In this document: piece after piece, positions 20,403 through 28,183 of the stretch
Layout: each line of letters opens with the position of its first letter
Numbering within the stretch: the stretch's first letter is position 1
Source of the DNA: Pseudoxanthomonas sp. YR558
Lineage (GTDB): Bacteria; Pseudomonadota; Gammaproteobacteria; Xanthomonadales; Xanthomonadaceae
Length of the DNA: 64,000 nucleotides
Assembly (NCBI RefSeq): GCF_900116385.1
Contig: NZ_FPCI01000001.1
Coordinates: 1,426,001-1,490,000, forward strand
Reading direction: 5' to 3'
The notes under the pieces: generated by a model
What the model was told of the DNA's origin: nothing
Seen by the model: only the letters and a program-made list of their open reading frames with translations
Databases searched by the model: none
Made by a program: the position numbers and the translations under genes

Positions 20403-21764
20403 TCAGCTGCGTTCCGGACCATCGACCGATGCATCCCGCATCGGGGAGAAGCGCAGCGTCGCCACCACCCCCTTCGCGTCGCCAGGCCGCACGCCCACCT
20501 CCCATCCGTACAGCGCACAGAGGCGACTGACGATGGACAGGCCGATGCCGCCGCCTTGGGAGTGGCCGGCATGCGTTCCGCGATAGCCCCGTTCGAACAG
20601 GCGCGCGGCGTCTTCCTTGCTCAAGCCGGGTCCGGAATCCACGACTTCGACCGCCTCCGGCAGCAGGCGGACGATGACCTCGCCCTCCTTCGTGTACTTC
20701 ACCGCATTACCGATCAGGTTGCCCAACGCCACGGACAGCGCGGCCTCGGGCGAATCCACCCTGGCGCCCTCTTCGCCCTCCACGCGCAGCGTGAGCGGCT
20801 TGCCGCCCAGCGTGGCACGGTGGGAGTCGAGCAGTTGGTCGACCACGCGGGCCACATCGGTATTGCCATGGCCGCGCTCGTTGCGCGACAGCAGCAGCAG
20901 CGCGCTGATCAGGTCCGTGCATTGCTGCTCGGCACGCTGGATGCGCTGGATGCGCGTACGCGTCTTTTCGTCCATGTCCGGACGCGACAACATCAGTTCC
21001 ACCGAGCCACGGATGATGGCCAGCGGCGTGCGCAGCTCGTGGCTGACGTCTGCGTTGAATTCCCGATCGCGCTGGACGACTTCGGTCAGCCGCTCCGAGT
21101 AATCATCCAACGCCTTGGCCAGCTCGCCGACTTCGTCCTGCGGGAAATGCGGCGCCAGCGCGCGGGGATTGCTGCTGCCTCGATAGGCGCGTAGGCGCGC
21201 GGCGAGCTCGGAAACCGGACTCATCACGCGGGACGCGGACCACCACCCGATCAGCATGGAGATGCCGGTGAACACGACGACGACACCGACGAGCGCGTTA
21301 TTGAACTTGCTCTTCGCCTTGACCGATTCGGTCTTGTCGTACGCGAGGAAGAACCAGGCTTCAGGCGTCTTCTGTACGGCCAGCCAGTAGGAGAATGGAG
21401 ACCCGTCGTCGTCCGTGCCGCTGACCGTGTGGATGCCGTTGGGCAGCTCATACCACTCGGGCTGATCGATCTTCAGCTGCTCGAACTTGTCCGGCGCAAA
21501 CGCATATCCACGCATCGTCTGGACGCGAAGGTCGCGCTCGAGGCCTCCACTGGCTTCGTAGCGGCGTTGGTACTCGATGATGTTCTGGCTGATCGCATCG
21601 ACGACGAGGTCTTCTTCGACCCGATTGCGCACCCAATTGGCGGAGAACGCCAAGAGCAGGGTCAGTCCGAACCCCAATAGGACGAACGACAGGATGATGC
21701 GGGTGCGCAGCCGCCGCCTGAAGCGGCGGTGGCGGCGGGGTTTAGGCGACTCAGTTGCTGGCAT
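20403..21764 (-). CDS. Sensor histidine kinase (two-component system)
   Basis: The 453-residue inner-membrane kinase has a first membrane segment at about residues 24-44 after a very basic cytoplasmic start, a periplasmic sensor region of about 110 residues, a second segment at about 157-177, and a HAMP region. The HisKA motif SHELRTPLAII follows with phospho-accepting His242, and then an HATPase_c domain with N box GNLIGNAVKYT and GGGIGLSIVSRL. The ATG at 21764 overlaps the end of the response regulator gene by 14 bp and gives a sensible topology. Signal and regulon are unknown. The sensor region is too long for the short-loop iron sensor VgrS. Confidence 0.93.
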   Translation of the reverse strand: MPATESPKPRRHRRFRRRLRTRIILSFVLLGFGLTLLLAFSANWVRNRVEEDLVVDAISQNIIEYQRRYEASGGLERDLRVQTMRGYAFAPDKFEQLKIDQPEWYELPNGIHTVSGTDDDGSPFSYWLAVQKTPEAWFFLAYDKTESVKAKSKFNNALVGVVVVFTGISMLIGWWSASRVMSPVSELAARLRAYRGSSNPRALAPHFPQDEVGELAKALDDYSERLTEVVQRDREFNADVSHELRTPLAIIRGSVELMLSRPDMDEKTRTRIQRIQRAEQQCTDLISALLLLSRNERGHGNTDVARVVDQLLDSHRATLGGKPLTLRVEGEEGARVDSPEAALSVALGNLIGNAVKYTKEGEVIVRLLPEAVEVVDSGPGLSKEDAARLFERGYRGTHAGHSQGGGIGLSIVSRLCALYGWEVGVRPGDAKGVVATLRFSPMRDASVDGPERS

Positions 21765-22434
21765 CGGGCGCGGCGATGCGGTATCCGATGCCGTGGCGGG
21801 TCTGGATGTAGGGCGAGTCGAACGGCTTGTCGACCACGGCGCGCAGACCGTGGATGTGCACGCGTAGGGAATCCGAGTCAGGCAACTCTTCGCCCCAGAC
21901 ACGGGTTTCCAGTTCCTGGCGGGTCACCACGGCGGGTGAGGCTTCCATCAGGGCCTGCAGGATCTTCAGCGCGGTCGGGTTCAGCTGCAGCAGCTTGCCC
22001 TGCCGACGCACTTCCAGCGTATCCAGGTTGTATTCGAGTTCGCCCACTTCCAACACGCGCGTCTGCACGCCCTTGCCGCGGCGCGAGAGGGCATTGAGGC
22101 GGACTTCGACTTCCTGCAGCGCGAACGGCTTGATCAGATAGTCGTCCGCACCGGAATCGAACCCGGCCAATTTGTTGTCGAGCGAATCGCGTGCGGTCAG
22201 CATCAGGACCGGCGTCTGCTTGCGTGCTTCATTGCGCAGCTTGCGGCAGACTTCCAGCCCATCCATGCCCGGCAGATTGAGGTCGAGCACGATGGCGTCG
22301 AACTCGTGCACCACCGCCAGGTGCAACCCGGTCACACCGTCGGCCGCAAAGTCGACGGTGTGGCCACGCTCCTCCAGATAATCGCCGAGGTTGGCGGCGA
22401 TGTCGCTATTGTCTTCTATAACAAGAATGCGCAT
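21751..22434 (-). CDS. OmpR-family response regulator
   Basis: The 227-residue regulator has a receiver domain with the acidic pocket (IEDNSD), phospho-acceptor Asp51 in IVLDLNLPGMDG, TARDSLDNK and K in LIKPFALQEV, then a winged-helix DNA-binding domain ending TRHGIGYRIAAPDA. It is followed by its kinase with a 14-bp overlap and preceded 4 bp away by a small exported protein, so the three form one operon. OmpR-type regulators usually bind pairs of direct repeats; a candidate repeat set lies upstream at 23212-23240. Confidence 0.95.
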   Translation of the reverse strand: MRILVIEDNSDIAANLGDYLEERGHTVDFAADGVTGLHLAVVHEFDAIVLDLNLPGMDGLEVCRKLRNEARKQTPVLMLTARDSLDNKLAGFDSGADDYLIKPFALQEVEVRLNALSRRGKGVQTRVLEVGELEYNLDTLEVRRQGKLLQLNPTALKILQALMEASPAVVTRQELETRVWGEELPDSDSLRVHIHGLRAVVDKPFDSPYIQTRHGIGYRIAAPDASN

Positions 22435-22438
22435 CGGG

Positions 22439-22927
22439 TCAGTTGGACTTGAGGATGGGCTGGCGGAAGTTCTTGTTGATGTCGTTCTGCGTATCCTCGC
22501 GCATACGGCGACGCTCTGCGACGGTGTAGCACTGGGTCGTCGGACGATGGGAACCGACCTTTTTTTCGCGTGTGCATACTTGGCGACTGTCCTCGCCCGC
22601 GCGCGTGAGGATCGTGTTCACCAGTTCCTGGTCGTTGAACACCTTGGCTTTGTCGCTCTCAGAGAGCTGATCAACACCACCGGCTTTCTGCAGCGAATCG
22701 CTGATGCGCGTCAACGCATTGCGCACTTCCACACGATCCTGCTGGGTAATCTCGGCGTACGTCTTGCCGTCCCCGAGTTCCGCAAGGATCTTGTCCTTCT
22801 GCTGCTCGAACGGGACGGACACATTGAGTCGGCTCGGCGCATCCGATCCGCCAGACGCCGCACTCATGGAGGCCTGCGCCGCGGGGATCGCCAGCAGCAT
22901 GGCAGAGACCAGAAACAGCTTACGCAT
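22439..22927 (-). CDS. Small exported protein, first gene of two-component operon
   Basis: The 162-residue protein begins MRKLFLVSAMLLAIPAAQASMSA, a signal peptide with cleavage near AQA. The mature part is charged and helical (EQQKDKILAELGDGKTYAEITQQDRVEVRNAL) with two cysteines near the C-terminus. I do not recognise a domain. A longer open frame exists, but the ATG at 22927 has GAGG and AAGGA just upstream and fits the signal peptide. Position directly before the response regulator and kinase suggests a periplasmic input or auxiliary protein of that system; this is inference from order only. Confidence 0.8.
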   Translation of the reverse strand: MRKLFLVSAMLLAIPAAQASMSAASGGSDAPSRLNVSVPFEQQKDKILAELGDGKTYAEITQQDRVEVRNALTRISDSLQKAGGVDQLSESDKAKVFNDQELVNTILTRAGEDSRQVCTREKKVGSHRPTTQCYTVAERRRMREDTQNDINKNFRQPILKSN

Positions 22928-23077
22928 CCTTTCACCTCGATCGAAATGATTCACCCACAAAGACGACCCGACATCCGTCATGGCCTTGCTTGTTCTCGGG
23001 CGCCGGGGGCGGAGCGACGCGACCGAACGTTCCGATTCTTGCATAGGTAACTGCGGCTACGCCAAGGCCTATCGCCG

Positions 23078-23117
23078 AAAAAACAAAGGCCCAAGCGGGT
23101 GGACGCCCGCTTGGGCC
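23078..23117 (-). terminator. Rho-independent terminator, minus strand
   Basis: A perfect 12-bp stem GGCCCAAGCGGG / CCCGCTTGGGCC with a 6-base loop is followed on the minus strand by TTTGTTTTTT. It would end transcripts coming from rimK or from any promoter in the 23.1-23.3 kb gap, insulating the two-component operon. Confidence 0.88.
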
Positions 23118-23211
23118 AAATAAAGCCCCGATTACCGTAATCCTGTGCTTTCCAGATGAATCACCGGGAGGAACGCAGAGCTGCGGTCCGGACAAGGCTA
23201 CGCGGAAATCG

Positions 23212-23240
23212 ATTAAACAGCCGTTAAAGGCGGCGTTAAA
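23212..23240. promoter_or_regulatory. Triple direct repeat of OmpR-family type
   Basis: ATTAAA, GTTAAA and GTTAAA occur at 23212, 23223 and 23235, spaced 11 and 12 bp. Hexamers of the form xTTAAx separated by 5-6 bp are typical of PmrA/PhoP-like response regulator boxes. The response regulator encoded 0.8 kb downstream is a natural candidate, but this is not demonstrated. Confidence 0.45.
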
Positions 23241-23289
23241 TCTGCGTGAAGTTCGAAATTTCCGACCGGTATCGCGCCCCCACCCCTGT

Positions 23290-24162
23290 TCAGGCCTTGG
23301 CGGCGAGGTGGTCCACGATCCTGCCGGCGACGTCCACCCCGCAGACGGCCTCGATCCCCTCTAGTCCCGGAGTGGAATTGACCTCCAGAACCAGCGGACC
23401 GCGGGCGGCCCGGATCAGGTCCACGCCGGCCACGCCCAGGCCGAGCACCCGCGCTGCGCGTACCGCGACGGCGCGCTCCTCGTCGGAGGCCTCCATGCGC
23501 ATGGCCGTCCCTCCGCGGTGCAGGTTGGAACGGAAGTCTCCTTCGGGTGCCTGGCGACGCATCGAGGCGACGACCTCGTCGCCGACCACGAAGCAACGCA
23601 GGTCCGCGCCCTCTGCCTCGCCGATGAACTCCTGCACCACGAAACTCGCGTACAGGCCGCGCAGCGCCTCGACCACGCTCCGCGAGGCGGATGGCTTTTC
23701 GGTCAGCATGACGCCCGCCCCTTGGGCGCCTTCGTTCAACTTGATGACGTGCGGCGGCGGGCCGAGCATCGACAGCAAATCGGTGGTGTCGTCCGGGTTG
23801 TCGCCGAACACCGTCACCGGCAGGTCGATGCCCTGTGCCGCCAACAACTGGTGCGCGCGCAGCTTGTCGCGCGCGCGCAGGATGGCATCGGAAGGATTCG
23901 GACTATAGGTGCCCATCAGCTCGAACTGCCGCAGCACCGCGGTGCCGTATCGTGTGATGGACGCACCGATGCGCGGGATGACCGCATCGTAGTCCGCGAG
24001 CGACTTGCCCTTGTAGTGCAACTGGAAGCCCGAGGACGAGATGCGCATGTAGCAGCGCAGTGGATCGAGCACGCGCGCGGTGTGGCCGCGCTGTCGCGCT
24101 GCTTCAACGAGGCGGCGGGTGGAATACAGCTTGCTGTTTCGCGACAGGATGGCGAGCTTCAT
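23290..24162 (-). CDS. rimK: Ribosomal protein S6 glutamate ligase (RimK)
   Basis: RimK is an ATP-grasp ligase that adds glutamate residues to the C-terminus of ribosomal protein S6. The 290-residue protein aligns by eye with E. coli RimK along its length: [87 protein letters not shown] and [12 protein letters not shown], which together supply the ATP and metal sites. The ATG at 24162 matches the family start; upstream in-frame codons are not conserved. A terminator stands about 170 bp downstream. Confidence 0.93.
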   Translation of the reverse strand: MKLAILSRNSKLYSTRRLVEAARQRGHTARVLDPLRCYMRISSSGFQLHYKGKSLADYDAVIPRIGASITRYGTAVLRQFELMGTYSPNPSDAILRARDKLRAHQLLAAQGIDLPVTVFGDNPDDTTDLLSMLGPPPHVIKLNEGAQGAGVMLTEKPSASRSVVEALRGLYASFVVQEFIGEAEGADLRCFVVGDEVVASMRRQAPEGDFRSNLHRGGTAMRMEASDEERAVAVRAARVLGLGVAGVDLIRAARGPLVLEVNSTPGLEGIEAVCGVDVAGRIVDHLAAKA

Positions 24163-24235
24163 GGGCGCGGAATCACCGGGGTCGCGAACAGCATCGCACG
24201 TCCGCAAGGCCGGACGATGACGGGGAAAAGAGGGG

Positions 24236-24309
24236 TGGAGCGGGTGATGGGAATCGAACCCACGCTAGCAGCTTGGGAAGCTGCAGTTCTACCATTGAAC
24301 TACACCCGC
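24236..24309 (-). tRNA. tRNA-Gly (anticodon CCC)
   Basis: The reverse complement folds as a full cloverleaf: acceptor GCGGGTG/CACCCGC, D-arm GTTC/GAAC, anticodon stem GCAGC/GCTGC with loop TTCCCAA (anticodon CCC), and T-arm with GTTCGATTC. The 3' CCA is encoded. The length is 74 nt including CCA. Confidence 0.97.
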
Positions 24310-24386
24310 GCGGACGGCCGCAGTCTATGCCGGCCCGGACGGCAAGGCAATGCGGCGCCAGTCCGACGCCGCATTGCCCGGGCGCA

Positions 24387-26219
24387 TCAGAAGTTGCCAC
24401 CCAGTGTCATGAACGCCGTGGTGTTGGTGCCACCACCCTGGTTCACGGTGGTGGTGACACCCAGGTTGGCGTCGAAGCCGAACAGCTTCGTGCGCGCACC
24501 CATCAGCAGGGTGCCGTAGCCGTTGTCGGTATCCAGGCCGGGCACGGCGTAGGGGTTGGTGCCGGGCAGCGACAGTGACTGCGCGAACACTTCCTCGGCC
24601 GGATCCTCGAACTCCTTGTCGACGGTCAGGCGCGCATACGGCTGCAGGTGATCGTTGATCGCATAGCTGACCTCATAACCCGCACTGCCGATGAGCGAGT
24701 CGAAGTCCTGGTCCGGATACGCCAGCGCGCTGGAGTTGACGTTGCTCTCGCTGTAACCGTCCATTTCGATCGTCTGCGACACCACGCTGATGACGGGGCC
24801 ATGACGGAACGCGCCCTCGCCCCACTGGTAGCCGGCGCTCAGGCCCAGGCTCAGGTTGGTGCCGTCGGGCGAACCGCTGTGGCGGCGGGTCACATCGCCC
24901 AGCTGCACTTCGCGGTCGACGTCATAGGAAATCCAGCTGTAGCTGACCTGCGCGTTCGCCCAGAAGCTGTCGCCATACCAGCCCGCGAAGCCGCCCAGCG
25001 TGGCATCCGACTCGTCGAAACTGCCGCTGCGCTTGCCGAAGTCGTATTGCGCGCGGCCGTAGCCGGCGAACGCGCCGTAGACCAGCGAGCCGCGCGACCA
25101 GTCGACGCCGAAGGTACCCATCGGGCCGGCGCCGTCATACAGGTCGCCGTGGTCGTAGCGCAGGAAGTCGCCGCGCAGATCGCCCCACCAGCGCATGCCA
25201 TCGGCCTCGGGCTTACCGTTGACGTGCGAGGCTACGCGATCCGCACGGGCACGTCCGTGCACGGACGCGGTATACGGGAGCAGCGCGATCTGGCGCGGTC
25301 CTTCCAGCATCGCGACCGCGTACTGCGACAGGATGCTGTGCGCTTTTGAAGTGGGATGCACGCCATCGGCGAATGCATAGGTGTCCGGTGCATTCGGCGT
25401 GACGTACGAGGTCGGATTGCAGGTCAGCGAGTTGGCGGTGATCTGCGGCTGGCACGCCGTGCCGGTGACATTGGCGAAGCCGTATTCGGCCGGGCTGGCG
25501 ACGATCTCACGCAGCAGGGTGAACGTGTCCAGCGGGATCACCCGGAAACCCGCGGTGTCGATCGCATCGAACAGCGCGGTGTTGTAGGTCGTCGACAGCT
25601 GCGTGCCCGCCGCCGCCGCTGCGGTGCCCTGTGCGCGGAAACCGGGCGTCACGCCCAGGTCCGGGATCGTGGGCACCAGGATGTAGCGCGCGCCCGCCGT
25701 CTGCAACGTGCCGATGATGCCCACCTGTGCCGTGACGGCAGCACCGATGGTCGTGGTCGGGTTGGCGCCGCCGCTAGTGATGGCGAACAGGTCGTTCGCA
25801 CCGCCCCATACGGTGTAGAGCGCATTGGGATCGGCCCGGCCGCCGGTCGAGCTCAGGTAGGTGTTGACCTGCGTGGCCAGCGAGGGGATCGGGCCGAGCG
25901 CGCCCGTGGTGTTGGTGCCCACGCGGGCGCCACCGGCGGCGTAATTGGTGCCTACCTGGCCATTGCCGTTGGCGTAAGCGCTGGTGCCGTAGTACTCCGC
26001 CAGGTACTGCGACCAGACGAAGCCGGGATTGGTGGTGAACTGGCCTGTCACCGCGCGCACGCTGGCGGGCAGCAGCGGCCGGAAGTAACCGGCATCGGTC
26101 AGGCTGTCGCCGAAGAACACGGTCTGCGTGTAGGGGCCGTCCTGGGCAAGGGCGGGAACAGCCGCCATCGCCAGCGCGACGGCCAGCAACGAACGGACGG
26201 GCGAGATGGAACGCTTCAT
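24387..26219 (-). CDS. estA: Autotransporter GDSL esterase/lipase (EstA-like)
   Basis: The 610-residue protein is an outer-membrane anchored esterase. After a signal peptide (cut near ALAQ, residue 26) comes a GDSL hydrolase domain with FFGDSLTDAGY (Ser39), the block II glycine in YAAGGARVG, WGGANDLF (block III) and FADGVHPTSKAH (Asp285, His288). From about residue 330 the chain has the alternating pattern of an autotransporter barrel and ends in F (LGGNF). Such enzymes (Pseudomonas EstA) are displayed on the surface and affect rhamnolipid and motility phenotypes; the same role here is inference. GGGAGA precedes the ATG at 26219. Confidence 0.93.
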   Translation of the reverse strand: MKRSISPVRSLLAVALAMAAVPALAQDGPYTQTVFFGDSLTDAGYFRPLLPASVRAVTGQFTTNPGFVWSQYLAEYYGTSAYANGNGQVGTNYAAGGARVGTNTTGALGPIPSLATQVNTYLSSTGGRADPNALYTVWGGANDLFAITSGGANPTTTIGAAVTAQVGIIGTLQTAGARYILVPTIPDLGVTPGFRAQGTAAAAAGTQLSTTYNTALFDAIDTAGFRVIPLDTFTLLREIVASPAEYGFANVTGTACQPQITANSLTCNPTSYVTPNAPDTYAFADGVHPTSKAHSILSQYAVAMLEGPRQIALLPYTASVHGRARADRVASHVNGKPEADGMRWWGDLRGDFLRYDHGDLYDGAGPMGTFGVDWSRGSLVYGAFAGYGRAQYDFGKRSGSFDESDATLGGFAGWYGDSFWANAQVSYSWISYDVDREVQLGDVTRRHSGSPDGTNLSLGLSAGYQWGEGAFRHGPVISVVSQTIEMDGYSESNVNSSALAYPDQDFDSLIGSAGYEVSYAINDHLQPYARLTVDKEFEDPAEEVFAQSLSLPGTNPYAVPGLDTDNGYGTLLMGARTKLFGFDANLGVTTTVNQGGGTNTTAFMTLGGNF

Positions 26220-26360
26220 GGAGTCTCCCGGGGCATTGGATGGTGGGCTGCGTGCCGGCTCTGCCGTACGGCTGCGCATGGCGCGCATCCTTCCACCAAA
26301 GACGGCCGGGGCACACGCTGCAATGCGGCAATGGCGCCCGCCATCGGCGACAATGCGGCC

Positions 26361-26561
26361 ATGGACATCCAGTTGAATGGGCAGCCGCACGCATTGCCCG
26401 AATACAGCACCCTCCTCGAACTGCTCGAACAGCAAGGCCTGGCCGAACGCCGGGTCGCCGTCGAGGTCAACGGCGAGATCGTTCCGCGGGGCCAGCATGC
26501 CCACGCGCAGCTGAAGGCCGGCGACCGCGTGGAGATCGTGCACGCCCTCGGCGGCGGTTGA
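26361..26561 (+). CDS. thiS: Thiamine biosynthesis sulfur carrier ThiS
   Basis: The 66-residue ubiquitin-like protein carries sulfur as a C-terminal thiocarboxylate for thiazole formation. It starts MDIQLNGQPHALPEYSTLLELLEQ, has VAVEVNGEIVPRGQH in the middle and ends in ALGGG, whose terminal Gly-Gly is needed for activation. It lies 63 bp before thiG on the same strand. The short open frame is part of a longer one that overlaps estA antisense; only the segment from 26361 has the family sequence. Confidence 0.93.
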   Translation: MDIQLNGQPHALPEYSTLLELLEQQGLAERRVAVEVNGEIVPRGQHAHAQLKAGDRVEIVHALGGG

Positions 26562-26624
26562 TCCGCGCTCGTGCGGTGGCACTCACGATGCCACCCCGCC
26601 GCCAACATCGGCGATAATCGACAC

Positions 26625-27419
26625 ATGTCCAACACCGTCCCCCATGACCCGCTGGTGATCGCGGGCAAGACCTTCCGTTCCCGCCTGCTGACCGGCACCG
26701 GCAAGTTCAAGGATTTCGAGGAAACCCGCCTGGCCACCGAGGCCGCGGGCGCCGAGATCGTCACCGTCGCCATCCGGCGCACGAACCTGGGCCAGTCACC
26801 GAACGAGCCCAACCTGCTCGACGTGCTGCCGCCGGACCGCTACACCCTCCTGCCGAATACCGCCGGCTGCTACACCGCCGACGACGCCGTGCGCACCTGC
26901 CGGCTGGCCCGCGAACTGCTCGACGGCCACACGTTGGTCAAGCTGGAAGTGCTGGGCGACCCGAAGACCCTCTACCCCGACGTGGTGCAGACGCTGGCCG
27001 CTGCCGAGAAGCTGGTCGCCGACGGCTTCCAGGTGATGGTCTACACCAGCGACGACCCGATCCTGGCCCGCCGCCTGGAAGAGATCGGCTGCGTCGCGGT
27101 GATGCCGCTGGCTGCCCCGATCGGGTCCGGCCTGGGCGTGCAGAACAAGTACAACCTGCTGGAGATCATCGAGAACGCCAAGGTCCCCGTGCTGGTTGAT
27201 GCCGGTGTAGGCACGGCGTCCGATGCCGCCATCGCGATGGAATTGGGCTGCGACGGCGTGCTGATGAACACCGCCATCGCCGGCGCCAAGCATCCGATAT
27301 TGATGGCCAGCGCCATGAAGAAGGCCGTGGAAGCCGGCCGCGAGGCGTTCCTGGCCGGCCGCATCCCGCGCAAGCGCAATGCGTCGGCATCGAGTCCGAT
27401 CGACGGACTGATCGGCTGA
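26625..27419 (+). CDS. thiG: Thiazole synthase ThiG
   Basis: ThiG builds the thiazole phosphate of thiamine from deoxyxylulose phosphate, dehydroglycine and ThiS-bound sulfur. The 264-residue TIM barrel shows [36 protein letters not shown], the Schiff-base lysine in [31 protein letters not shown] and [15 protein letters not shown]. The ATG at 26625 gives the standard length. The stop overlaps the trmB start by one base (TGATG). Confidence 0.97.
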   Translation: MSNTVPHDPLVIAGKTFRSRLLTGTGKFKDFEETRLATEAAGAEIVTVAIRRTNLGQSPNEPNLLDVLPPDRYTLLPNTAGCYTADDAVRTCRLARELLDGHTLVKLEVLGDPKTLYPDVVQTLAAAEKLVADGFQVMVYTSDDPILARRLEEIGCVAVMPLAAPIGSGLGVQNKYNLLEIIENAKVPVLVDAGVGTASDAAIAMELGCDGVLMNTAIAGAKHPILMASAMKKAVEAGREAFLAGRIPRKRNASASSPIDGLIG

Positions 27420-28153
27420 TGACGGATCCGTTTTCCAGCCCGGGCGCCAAGACACCGCCCAAGCCGTTCACGATCAGCGAAGGCCGGCGCGAAATCCGCA
27501 GCTTCGTACTGCGGCAAGGGCGCTTCACCGATGCCCAGCAGCGGGCGTTCGACACGCAGTGGCCGAGGTTCGGGCTGGACTACGCCGGTACGCCGCGGGA
27601 CTACGATGCGGTGTTCGGACGCACCGCACCGCGCGTGCTGGAAATCGGATTCGGCAACGGCGAGGCCCTGCGCTTCGCCGCTGCGCACGACAAGGACCGC
27701 GACTACCTCGGTCTTGAGGTGCACGCTCCTGGTGTCGGTCGCCTGCTGAACGCGCTGGCCGAGGACGGCAGTGTCCACGTGCGCATCTATCACCACGATG
27801 CGGTCGAAGTGCTTCAGCACGAAGTGGCCGACGGCGCGCTGGATGAAGTGCGCATCTACTTCCCGGACCCGTGGCACAAGAAGCGCCACAACAAGCGCCG
27901 CCTGGTGCAGCCCGAATTCGCTGCGCTGATCGCGCGCAAGCTGCGCCCCGGTGGTCGCCTGCACTGCGCCACCGACTGGGAAGCCTATGCCGAGCACATG
28001 TGGGACGTGCTGGATGCGACGCCGGGCCTGACCAATCGCGCCGGCCCGCGCGGTAGCGTGCCGCGCCCGGCGTGGCGCCCGCAGACCCATTTCGAGACCC
28101 GCGGCCAGAAGCTCGGCCACGGGGTGTGGGATCTTCTGTACGACCGCGAGTAA
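27419..28153 (+). CDS. trmB: tRNA (guanine-N7-)-methyltransferase TrmB
   Basis: TrmB methylates G46 of tRNA at N7 with SAM. The 244-residue protein has the SAM-binding strand [26 protein letters not shown], the family-specific [22 protein letters not shown], and the C-terminal TxFExRGxxLGH segment ([17 protein letters not shown]). Its start codon overlaps the thiG stop by one base, so it is probably translated with the thiamine genes. Confidence 0.96.
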   Translation: MTDPFSSPGAKTPPKPFTISEGRREIRSFVLRQGRFTDAQQRAFDTQWPRFGLDYAGTPRDYDAVFGRTAPRVLEIGFGNGEALRFAAAHDKDRDYLGLEVHAPGVGRLLNALAEDGSVHVRIYHHDAVEVLQHEVADGALDEVRIYFPDPWHKKRHNKRRLVQPEFAALIARKLRPGGRLHCATDWEAYAEHMWDVLDATPGLTNRAGPRGSVPRPAWRPQTHFETRGQKLGHGVWDLLYDRE

Positions 28154-28183
28154 TACCCAGGCCCCACGGAACCCGACTGCGAC

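Larger units (their letters stand above)
22928..23289. other. 362-bp intergenic region between rimK and two-component operon
   Basis: The stretch carries no convincing gene. It holds a strong minus-strand terminator (23078-23117), a GATTAC-C-GTAATC palindrome at 23130-23142, and three TTAAA direct repeats at 23213-23240. It is visibly richer in A/T than its surroundings between about 23200 and 23265. The promoter of the two-component operon should lie between 22930 and 23080. Confidence 0.6.

Noticed and set aside
23130..23142. GATTAC-C-GTAATC palindrome as an operator
   Set aside because: It is a perfect short palindrome but has no second copy and no clear promoter next to it; kept only as a note within the intergenic description.
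22932..23195. A possible 87-residue minus-strand protein with a hydrophobic segment in the rimK gap
   Set aside because: Its first codon is TTG without a ribosome-binding site, and it would be interrupted on the RNA level by the strong terminator encoded within it.
24236..24309. tRNA-Gly as an integration site for a mobile element
   Set aside because: The tRNA is intact, no direct repeat of its 3' end is seen nearby, and there is no integrase next to it; the only tyrosine recombinase in the window is XerD.
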